Assembly: GCA_947302675.1 (NCBI GenBank)
Contig: CAMYWI010000088.1
Location: 1 to 6,327 of the forward strand
Direction: 5' to 3'
Length of the DNA stretch: 6,327 nucleotides
DNA from: an uncultured Selenomonadales bacterium
GTDB taxonomy: Bacteria; Bacillota_C; Negativicutes; Selenomonadales; Selenomonadaceae
Within the stretch, counting starts at the first letter, position 1. Each line of letters begins with the position of its first letter. The notes below the pieces were generated by a model. The model made no database searches. It worked only from the letters and a program-made list of their open reading frames with translations, and had not been told where the DNA came from. Both the position numbers and the translations under genes were made by a program. This document shows positions 1 through 4,577 of the stretch, piece by piece.

Positions 1-314
1 TTGCGGCGAAGTGCGCGGGCAAAAAAATTGACATCACGCCTTACGAGCGCAACGGCAAGCTTTTATATGACGGATTGATTGCGGCGGGTTTCGAGTGCGT
101 CAAGCCGCAAGGAGCTTTTTACTTGTTCCCAAAAGCATTGGAGGCGGATGACTACGCCTTTTGCGAGCGGGCGCGAAGATACGATTTGCTCTTAGTTCCT
201 GGCGCGGACTTCGGAGCACCGGGATATTTTCGCGCGGCTTACTGCATAAAAACGGAGACGATTGAACGCTCCCTGCCGCTGTTCAAAATGTTAGCTGAGG
301 AATATTTCTCATGA
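1..314 (+). CDS. PLP-dependent class I/II aminotransferase, C-terminal fragment (5' end outside window)
   Basis: Reading frame open from base 3 to the TGA at 312-314, about 103 residues; the start lies upstream of the window. It matches the C-terminal small domain of aspartate-aminotransferase-like fold type I enzymes: a YDGLIAAGFECVKPQGAFYLFPK segment split around the conserved KPQGAFY motif, then LLVPGADFGAPGYFRAAYC, where the Arg of YFRAAYC corresponds to the arginine that grips the substrate alpha-carboxylate. These enzymes are cytoplasmic and move amino groups between amino acids and 2-oxo acids using pyridoxal phosphate. The PLP lysine and N-terminal part are not visible, so the substrate cannot be named. 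A TTG at 75 could be read as a start but lies inside the conserved domain. The stop overlaps the next gene's start (ATGA, 311-314), so the two are translationally coupled in one operon. Confidence 0.9.
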   Translation, partial: AAKCAGKKIDITPYERNGKLLYDGLIAAGFECVKPQGAFYLFPKALEADDYAFCERARRYDLLLVPGADFGAPGYFRAAYCIKTETIERSLPLFKMLAEEYFS

Positions 315-1198
315 AAAAATTTCTGAGCCTCGCGCTGATAATTTTGACGTTCGCGCTGAGCGGTTGCGGCTCCGATAAAAAGGACGACGGCACTTTAAAA
401 ATCGTCACGTCGTTTTATCCGATGTATCTCGACACGCTGAACATAACGCGCGGAGTTGCGGGCGTCGAAGTCGTGAACTTGACGCCGCCACAGACCGGTT
501 GCCTGCACGATTACCAACTGACGCCCGAAGACATGAAGACTTTGGAGACGGCGGACATTTTCGTCGTGAACGGCTTGGGCATGGAAAGTTTCTTGGACAA
601 GGTCACGGAGGCGCGTCCCGATTTGAAAATTATTAACGCCTCTGATACGCCCGACATTGTCCCGATAATGGAAGACGGCGTCCCGAATCCGCACGTGTGG
701 TTGAGCATAACCTATTCGATTGCGCAGGTGAAAAATATTTTGGCGCAACTTTGCGAGCTTGACCCCGAACGCGCCGACAATTACAAGCGGCACGCGCTAG
801 ATTATATCGACGAGCTGACGACGTTGCGCGACGAAATGCAAATCTCTCTGACATTTCTGCCGAACAAAGACTTCGTGACGTTCCATGAGGCGTTCCCATA
901 TTTGGCGGCGGAGTTCAATTTAAACGTCGCGGCAGTTATCGAGCGCGAGCCGGGCACTGAGCCAACACCTCAAGAACTCGCCGAGACGATTGATAAAATA
1001 AACGCGCTCCCCGTCAAAGTGATTTTCGTCGAGCCGCAGTATTCGTCGAAGGCGGCGGAGACAATCGCCAACGAAACGGGCGCACAAATTTTCACACTCG
1101 ACCCGATTGTCACCGGCGAGGCGAAACCAGAAAATTTACTAGACTACGTTAATCGAATGCTCACAAATTTGATGACGCTCGCTAAGGCACTTCAATGA
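311..1198 (+). CDS. znuA: Zinc/manganese-type ABC transporter substrate-binding lipoprotein (ZnuA/TroA family)
   Basis: A 295-aa protein, normal length for cluster A-I metal-binding proteins. Residues 1-19 form a lipoprotein signal: KK, hydrophobic stretch, lipobox LSGC with Cys19, so it should be anchored outside the cytoplasmic membrane. The family captures Zn2+ or Mn2+ and passes it to an ABC permease. Likely metal ligands are His66 (GCLHDYQLTP), His128 (NPHVWLS), His192 (FHEAFPYL) and Asp264 (LDPIV). Three His plus an acidic residue favours zinc over manganese, though this is inferred. The long His-rich loop of many zinc-specific members is absent; only a short acidic MEDGVPN precedes His128. 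The start ATG overlaps the stop of the aminotransferase gene. No ATPase or permease gene follows, because a strong terminator comes directly after the stop; partners must be upstream of the aminotransferase or elsewhere. The family call is firm, metal specificity is not. Confidence 0.9.
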   Translation: MKKFLSLALIILTFALSGCGSDKKDDGTLKIVTSFYPMYLDTLNITRGVAGVEVVNLTPPQTGCLHDYQLTPEDMKTLETADIFVVNGLGMESFLDKVTEARPDLKIINASDTPDIVPIMEDGVPNPHVWLSITYSIAQVKNILAQLCELDPERADNYKRHALDYIDELTTLRDEMQISLTFLPNKDFVTFHEAFPYLAAEFNLNVAAVIEREPGTEPTPQELAETIDKINALPVKVIFVEPQYSSKAAETIANETGAQIFTLDPIVTGEAKPENLLDYVNRMLTNLMTLAKALQ

Positions 1199-1232
1199 AA
1201 AAAATCCTCGCTCAATCAAGCGGGGATTTTTC
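1199..1232. terminator. Bidirectional intrinsic terminator between convergent genes
   Basis: A 12-bp stem (1201-1212 with 1219-1230, one G-T pair), loop CAATCA, GC core CCTCGCT/AGCGGGG, flanked by six A on the left and five T on the right. It starts right after the znuA-type stop. On the - strand the A run becomes a T run 16 bp after the stop of the small membrane protein gene, so it can end transcription from both sides. Confidence 0.9.
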
Positions 1233-1247
1233 ATTGCTAAAAAATTT

Positions 1248-1589
1248 TTACTTGAAAAGTCGTCTGCAGATAAGCTCGCCGATTATTATGCCGACGATTG
1301 ACCCAACCAAACCGAGCCAGCCCGCATACCAAATACACCAAGCTGTTATCGGGATTAAAATTATCGACTTGATCATAATGTTGAGTTGAAGTTTCGTGCG
1401 CCGTTTCAAAAATCTGATTATGCGCGGCTTGTACTCCTTCCAATCGTAAACAAGTATGCCGAGACACCAGCCGATTAACGCCGCGCTTAAGCCGAGCCAG
1501 CCGTCACGATAAAAACATATCGCGCCGAATATCACGAGCAACAAAATCATGAACCGCGTCCTACCGAGTCGTCGTAAAAAATTTCTCAT
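1248..1589 (-). CDS. Small four-helix membrane protein with a duplicated helix pair, function unknown
   Basis: A 113-aa protein I do not recognise. An AGGAGG site (1599-1604 on the - strand) lies 9 nt before the ATG, so this is very likely a real gene. It has a basic N-terminus (RNFLRRLGRTR), then two hydrophobic helix pairs: about residues 12-27 and 31-49, and about 73-88 and 91-108. They are joined by a strongly basic loop (KEYKPRIIRFLKRRTK, 51-66), which predicts the ends and middle loop in the cytoplasm. The two pairs align with a constant offset of 60 residues: Cys25/85, GWLGL 30-34/90-94, Gly40/100, Gly44/104 and Leu46/106 are identical and most other positions are similar, so the protein arose by internal duplication. 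It lies downstream of scfA across a hairpin and may be expressed by read-through; no own promoter was seen. A transporter or channel-like role is possible but unsupported. Confidence 0.75.
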   Translation of the reverse strand: MRNFLRRLGRTRFMILLLVIFGAICFYRDGWLGLSAALIGWCLGILVYDWKEYKPRIIRFLKRRTKLQLNIMIKSIILIPITAWCIWYAGWLGLVGSIVGIIIGELICRRLFK

Positions 1590-1616
1590 GAAAAATTGCC
1601 TCCTTGCCGAATAAGA

Positions 1617-1644
1617 AAGCGCAGGGAAAATTTTCTCCGCGCTT
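1617..1644 (-). terminator. Probable terminator or partial terminator after scfA
   Basis: A 28-base inverted repeat 20 bp after the scfA stop: arms AAGCGCGGAGAAAA and TTTTCCCTGCGCTT, 13 of 14 positions paired counting one G-T. On the - strand it is followed by the U-rich but interrupted TCTTATTC. Termination may be incomplete, which would let some transcription reach the membrane protein gene whose ribosome site lies just beyond. Confidence 0.6.
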
Positions 1645-1664
1645 AATTTCTTGCCGATTGTAAA

Positions 1665-1811
1665 TTATTTCTTCTGACGTTCGCAAACTTGATTGCCGAC
1701 AGTGCAACTGGTCTTGCAAGCCGATTGACACGAGGCTTGGCACTCGCCGCAACCGCCCTTCTTGAGCGTGGCTTGAAGCGTGGGCTTGTTGATTGTCTTA
1801 ATGTGTTTCAT
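1665..1811 (-). CDS. scfA: SCIFF peptide precursor (six cysteines in forty-five residues; ranthipeptide)
   Basis: A 48-aa peptide whose six cysteines sit at 21, 24, 28, 32, 36 and 43. It begins MKHIKTINKPTLQATLKK and contains GGCGECQASC, QSACKTSC and TVGNQVCE, the near-invariant SCIFF sequence. SCIFF precursors are modified by a radical SAM/SPASM enzyme (ScfB) that forms thioether links from Cys sulfur to residues on the peptide backbone, giving a ranthipeptide; work on clostridial members has linked ranthipeptides to population-level signalling. A ribosome site (AGGGAG) precedes the ATG by 7 nt. The gene starts 18 bp after the polyprenyl synthase stop and should share its transcript. A hairpin follows. 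The maturase, normally next door, is not in this window, where the downstream gene is a small membrane protein. The family call rests on sequence identity over the whole peptide and is firm; its biological role here is unknown. Confidence 0.95.
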   Translation of the reverse strand: MKHIKTINKPTLQATLKKGGCGECQASCQSACKTSCTVGNQVCERQKK

Positions 1812-1829
1812 TTTATCAGCTCCCTAAAT

Positions 1830-2786
1830 TTATCTCGTGCGGTCAACTATGAAGTCGGCGACTTGCTCAAGGGCGAGCGCGACCGGAGTTTTCAGCGTGA
1901 GCGGCAAATTTACTCGCGCCGATTCGATATGCGCCTCCGCTCGCGTCCTGCAATAGTCAACCGCGTCCGTAGCTTGAATAATTTTTATCGCGGCGTCAAC
2001 GTCCTTTCCATTCGTGACGATTTGTTTTAGCCGCGCAGATTCGTCACTGACCTCAAGGGCGCGAATCACGGGCAAAGTTATCACGCCGCTTTTCAAGTCG
2101 CCGCCGTGCGGCTTGCCCGTAACTTTCTCGTCGCCGAAAAAATCTAGAAGGTCGTCGATAATCTGGAAGGCAAGCCCTAAGTTCGTGCCGTAAGCGGTGA
2201 GGTTTTCGACTTCGCGACTTTCCATCTCCGCGACAATCGCGCCGAGCCGACAACAGCTTGACAGGAAAATTGCCGTCTTGAGATTTATGCGCGTGTAGTA
2301 TTCGGCGAGCGTCGGCACTTCGTAAAGCGAGCGGTCCTGCATAATTTCACCAACGCAGAGATTTTTGACGAGCTTAGATAAAATCGTCGAGACTTCCGCG
2401 CCGTAATCATTCTCCGCGACGAGTTGAAAAGCTTTGGCGAAAAGATAGTCACCGATAAGAACCGCGATTTGTGCGCCGTATTTGGAGTTGGCAGTTTCGA
2501 CGCCGCGACGTTTTTTTGACGTGTCGATAATGTCGTCGTGGACGAGGCTCGCCGTGTGAATCAGTTCGAGTGTCACAGCCAGCGGCATTGTCTTTTCGGG
2601 CGGCAAGTCTTTTACGGAGTTTGCGCACAGGAGGAAAAGCATAGGGCGCAATCTTTTGCCACCTTTGAACAGCGGCTCGCAAGCCTCGTAGATAAATGGG
2701 TCTTCGCCTATCGACTGCCTGATTTGCTCCTCCAATGTTCGCAAATTTTCTGCCGCGAATCCGTTCAATGCCGCTACGAAATTCAA
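1830..2786 (-). CDS. Long-chain polyprenyl diphosphate synthase (probable hepta/octaprenyl type), TTG start
   Basis: Trans-isoprenyl diphosphate synthase adding isopentenyl units to an allylic diphosphate, usually for the side chain of menaquinone or other isoprenoid lipids. With the TTG start it is 318 aa, typical for the family. Visible motifs: GGKRLRP (42-48), first Asp-rich motif DDIID (84-88) followed by KKRRG, GKPHGGDLKSG (224-234) and second Asp-rich motif DDLLD (211-215); these bind Mg2+ and diphosphates. The first motif lacks the two-residue insertion of bacterial FPP synthases, and Ala79 and Ser80 sit five and four residues before it instead of an aromatic residue, which favours a long product; the exact length is inferred. 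An ATG at 2858 gives 24 more residues, but it lies upstream of the promoter and just after a terminator, while the TTG has GGTGA 5 nt ahead. scfA follows after 18 bp. Confidence 0.9.
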   Translation of the reverse strand: MNFVAALNGFAAENLRTLEEQIRQSIGEDPFIYEACEPLFKGGKRLRPMLFLLCANSVKDLPPEKTMPLAVTLELIHTASLVHDDIIDTSKKRRGVETANSKYGAQIAVLIGDYLFAKAFQLVAENDYGAEVSTILSKLVKNLCVGEIMQDRSLYEVPTLAEYYTRINLKTAIFLSSCCRLGAIVAEMESREVENLTAYGTNLGLAFQIIDDLLDFFGDEKVTGKPHGGDLKSGVITLPVIRALEVSDESARLKQIVTNGKDVDAAIKIIQATDAVDYCRTRAEAHIESARVNLPLTLKTPVALALEQVADFIVDRTR

Positions 2787-2791
2787 AAATC

Positions 2792-2796
2792 TCACC
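2792..2796 (-). promoter_or_regulatory. Ribosome binding site deciding the TTG start of the polyprenyl synthase
   Basis: GGTGA, complementary to the 16S rRNA 3' end, 5 nt before TTG 2786 and about 12 nt after the predicted transcription start. It supports the TTG over the upstream in-frame ATG at 2858. Confidence 0.6.
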
Positions 2797-2814
2797 CGCC
2801 AAAAATTTTTTATG

Positions 2815-2843
2815 ATTTTATCACAGCGCGGTTGCCTTGTCAA
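2815..2843 (-). promoter_or_regulatory. Sigma-A type promoter of the polyprenyl synthase-scfA operon
   Basis: Perfect -35 TTGACA (2843-2838), 17-bp spacer, -10 TAAAAT (2820-2815) preceded by TGA, an extended -10 TGn. The predicted start of transcription is near 2808, giving a leader of about 22 nt before TTG 2786. It sits between the terminator of the upstream operon and the gene, in the right orientation. Confidence 0.8.
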
Positions 2844-2863
2844 AAATCGCCGCAACATGCAAC

Positions 2864-2896
2864 AAAAAACCCGCCGTAAAATTTCTGCGACGGGTT
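2864..2896 (-). terminator. Intrinsic terminator of the ABM/DJ-1/tautomerase operon
   Basis: Nine-bp GC-rich stem on the - strand (AACCCGTCG with CGGCGGGTT, one G-T pair), an 11-nt loop, then a run of six T (2869-2864). It begins 6 bp after the tautomerase stop. Confidence 0.85.
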
Positions 2897-2902
2897 AAAT
2901 TT

Positions 2903-3103
2903 TTACTTCTTCTGTTCGGCAAGGAATTGCGCCAGAGTTTTTCCGCCGACGCCCCAATTATCCAAGTCGTTCTCTTTGACAAGGACGTAGAAAAATTTTT
3001 CGTCCACGCCTAAAATTTCGCTGGCAGTTTTCGTCAAACCTGCGATAAGCTTTTCCTTCTGCTCCTTCGTCGGGTGAACCGCATCGATTGAAATTATCGG
3101 CAT
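2903..3103 (-). CDS. 4-oxalocrotonate tautomerase family protein
   Basis: A 66-aa protein beginning MPIISIDAVHPTKEQKEKLI. After removal of Met the N-terminal proline is the catalytic base of the tautomerase superfamily, which forms small oligomers from beta-alpha-beta units and moves protons between enol and keto forms. The C-terminal DNWGVGGKTL fits the family's hairpin (FGIGG in the classic enzyme), with Trp in place of the active-site Phe. The classic Arg11 and Arg39 are not recognisable (the regions read HPTKEQK and YVLVKEN), so the natural substrate is probably not 4-oxalocrotonate. The start is set by AGGAGG 7 nt ahead, which overlaps the stop of the DJ-1 family gene; the gap between the genes is 12 bp. 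It is the last gene of a three-gene operon. Confidence 0.9.
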   Translation of the reverse strand: MPIISIDAVHPTKEQKEKLIAGLTKTASEILGVDEKFFYVLVKENDLDNWGVGGKTLAQFLAEQKK

Positions 3104-3115
3104 AAAAATTCCTCC

Positions 3116-3790
3116 TCAACTCAAAAGTTTAACAACCGCCGCGCCAACGCTCGCCGCTGACGCAGGATTTTGCCCCGTGACAAGCCGCCCGTCAACTTCA
3201 ACGTGATTGCTCCAATTCGCCGCCGCGTGATGTTTCGCGCCGTGCTCAATGAGTTTGCTCTCCAACAGGAAAGGCACAATGTCAGTTGCTTGAACAGCCT
3301 CTTCCTCGCCGTTGGTGAAGGCAGTCAGATTTTTCCCGTCGACGAGAAACTTTCCGTCGCTTAGCTTGACGTTGACCAGAGCCGCCGGACCGTGACAAAC
3401 CGCCGAGACAACTCCGCCGCGCTCATAAATCTCGCGGGTGACTTTATCAATCGCCGCGCTGTCGGGGAAATCCCACATGACGCCGTGCCCGCCCGCAAAA
3501 AATATCGCGTCGAAGTCGGCGGCGTTCGCGTCGTCAAGTTTAATCGTGTTCGCGAGTTTGCTTTGAAAATTTGCGTCATCCAAAAATTTTTTGTTAATAG
3601 GGTCGTTGAAGTCGAGGCTGTCTTTGTCAATCGGAGGCTTGCCGCCTTTAATCGACGCCAGAGAATATTCAAAGCCCGCCGCGCAGAACTTTTCAAGCGG
3701 ATGAGTCAGCTCGCTGAGCCAAAAGCCAGTCGGAATGCCCGTCGCGCCCTTAACGTTGTTGCTCGTCACCACGCACAAAATTTTTTTCAT
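3116..3790 (-). CDS. DJ-1/PfpI family protein, Hsp31/glyoxalase III-like
   Basis: A 224-aa cytoplasmic protein of the class I glutamine amidotransferase-like fold. Key features: GFWLSEL with Glu27, AGGHGVMWDFPDS (from about 99), and the nucleophile elbow AVCHGPAAL with Cys132 and His133. The Glu cluster in TNGEEEA (162-164) is at the place of the acidic triad member of yeast Hsp31. Hsp31-like members convert methylglyoxal to lactate without glutathione and/or act as chaperones or deglycases; which applies here is not visible. The PPIDKDSLDF segment also fits the Hsp31 subgroup rather than PfpI protease. ATG 3790 is chosen over an in-frame TTG at 3796, because AGGAGG (3798-3803) is 7 nt from the ATG but only 1 nt from the TTG. 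The gene starts 12 bp after the ABM protein gene and is followed by the tautomerase gene. Confidence 0.9.
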   Translation of the reverse strand: MKKILCVVTSNNVKGATGIPTGFWLSELTHPLEKFCAAGFEYSLASIKGGKPPIDKDSLDFNDPINKKFLDDANFQSKLANTIKLDDANAADFDAIFFAGGHGVMWDFPDSAAIDKVTREIYERGGVVSAVCHGPAALVNVKLSDGKFLVDGKNLTAFTNGEEEAVQATDIVPFLLESKLIEHGAKHHAAANWSNHVEVDGRLVTGQNPASAASVGAAVVKLLS

Positions 3791-3797
3791 GCCCAAG

Positions 3798-3803
3798 CCT
3801 CCT
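3798..3803 (-). promoter_or_regulatory. Ribosome binding site deciding the DJ-1 family start
   Basis: AGGAGG 7 nt before ATG 3790, overlapping the first base of the upstream TAA stop. It excludes the TTG at 3796 as the main start. Confidence 0.75.
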
Positions 3804-4510
3804 TAAAATTTTTCCGACAAGGTGATTTTCGTCGGCGCGTAATCGATTTTATTTTCTTTGCTAATCAGCGGCGTAACTTGTTGGCGAAAAGTTTTGTACA
3901 CTTTCGACGCGAAGTATTGACGGCTTGTCGTCGCGTCTTTGAAAATAATCATCGTGTGCAAAAAGTTCGGGCGGTCTTGCTCGGCAGTGACGAACGCGCC
4001 AACAACTCCCGCATCGTCACGGACTGCGCGAACTGCCTCCGCCGCAATCAACTCTTGGAATGCCGCGAGGTTGGCAGGAGAAATTTCAAAGTCGCAAGTC
4101 TGGACGATTGTGCCGACGCCGCTCGACTTTTGCTCAAGAGCAATCGCGTTGACGGGCAAAATCTTCAAGCCGGCAAGAATCGGAAGACGTTCCGCGCGAT
4201 ATTTTTGGAACGCCGGGCTTGTTGAGTGAATGCGATAAGCCTCGTCGCTCGCGTACATCTCAAGCAGTCGGAGCAGGTTAGGATTGTTTTTCTCAATCGC
4301 GCCGTAAAGTGCATAGGTGCCGTCTTCTTTGGCGACTGTCGGTGCTAACTTCTCGCCCATTTCCAACATGCTTTCCATATTGCCCGCCGTCGACTCGACG
4401 ACCGCCCATTGTACGCGCGGCATATTCCCATCGAATGTCTTAATCGACTTCGCGCTCGCCGTCGTCGTCAGCATAAAGATCACTCCCAAAATCGCTAAAA
4501 ATTTTTTCAT
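3803..4510 (-). CDS. Exported protein with two ABM-type (dimeric alpha/beta barrel) domains
   Basis: A 235-aa protein with a signal peptide: KK, hydrophobic FLAILGVIFMLTTT, likely cleavage after ASA at residue 20. The first domain (about 33-122) resembles antibiotic biosynthesis monooxygenase/quinol monooxygenase YgiN-type domains: GTYALYGAIEKNNPN, LLEMYASDEAYRIHSTSPAFQKY and a closing LKILPV strand, including the His of the YRIHSTSPAF region. The second (about 134-231) is a more divergent repeat (TIVQTCDFEISPANLAAF, FLHTMIIFKD, YFASKVYKTF). Two fused domains can form the barrel that single-domain members make by dimerising. Such proteins oxidise quinols or bind heme and other small molecules without a metal cofactor; the reaction here is unknown. 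ATG 4510 is preferred over ATG 4516 because AAGGGAG lies 8 nt from the former and 2 nt from the latter. It is the first gene of the operon with the DJ-1 and tautomerase genes. Confidence 0.8.
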   Translation of the reverse strand: MKKFLAILGVIFMLTTTASAKSIKTFDGNMPRVQWAVVESTAGNMESMLEMGEKLAPTVAKEDGTYALYGAIEKNNPNLLRLLEMYASDEAYRIHSTSPAFQKYRAERLPILAGLKILPVNAIALEQKSSGVGTIVQTCDFEISPANLAAFQELIAAEAVRAVRDDAGVVGAFVTAEQDRPNFLHTMIIFKDATTSRQYFASKVYKTFRQQVTPLISKENKIDYAPTKITLSEKF

Positions 4511-4518
4511 AAACATTA

Positions 4519-4525
4519 CTCCCTT
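4519..4525 (-). promoter_or_regulatory. Ribosome binding site deciding the ABM protein start
   Basis: AAGGGAG 8 nt before ATG 4510 and only 2 nt before the alternative ATG 4516. Starting at 4510 also gives a standard MKKF signal peptide. Confidence 0.6.
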
Positions 4526-4529
4526 TGCG

Positions 4530-4552
4530 TTGACAGAAAATTTTTCTGACAA
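4530..4552. repeat. 23-bp inverted repeat in the divergent promoter region, possible operator
   Basis: TTGACAGAAAA, one central T, then TTTTCTGACAA: 11-bp arms with 10 of 11 matching. It begins on the -35 box of the FtsZ-like gene and ends at the base before its -10 box, so a bound dimeric regulator would block that promoter. It also lies 20 bp ahead of the divergent ABM operon start. Operator function is inferred. Confidence 0.5.
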
Positions 4553-4558
4553 TAAAAT
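4530..4558 (+). promoter_or_regulatory. Sigma-A type promoter of the FtsZ-like gene
   Basis: Perfect -35 TTGACA (4530-4535), 17-bp spacer, -10 TAAAAT (4553-4558), the same boxes and spacing as the polyprenyl synthase promoter at 2815-2843. Transcription should begin near 4565, leaving a leader of about 13 nt that holds the GAGGTG ribosome site (4566-4571). Confidence 0.75.
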
Positions 4559-4577
4559 TTTTTCAGAGGTGGTTGGC

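Noticed and set aside
1195..1389. Open frame on the + strand starting at the znuA-type stop
   Set aside because: It reads through the terminator hairpin and then antisense through the membrane protein gene.
1689..2030. Open frame on the + strand across scfA and the end of the polyprenyl synthase
   Set aside because: It is antisense to two well-supported genes and has no ribosome site or family similarity.
3392..4225. A 277-codon open frame on the + strand
   Set aside because: It is antisense to the DJ-1 and ABM protein genes, very rich in Arg and Ala, has no ribosome site and matches no family; it is a shadow of their codon use.
4530..4562. Inverted repeat followed by a T run as a terminator
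   Set aside because: The stem is AT-rich with almost no loop, and no gene on the + strand ends upstream of it; a promoter/operator reading fits better.
4317..4577. Extension of the FtsZ-like frame upstream to 4317 on the + strand
   Set aside because: It runs antisense through the ABM gene and through the promoter at 4530-4558; similarity to FtsZ begins only after ATG 4578.
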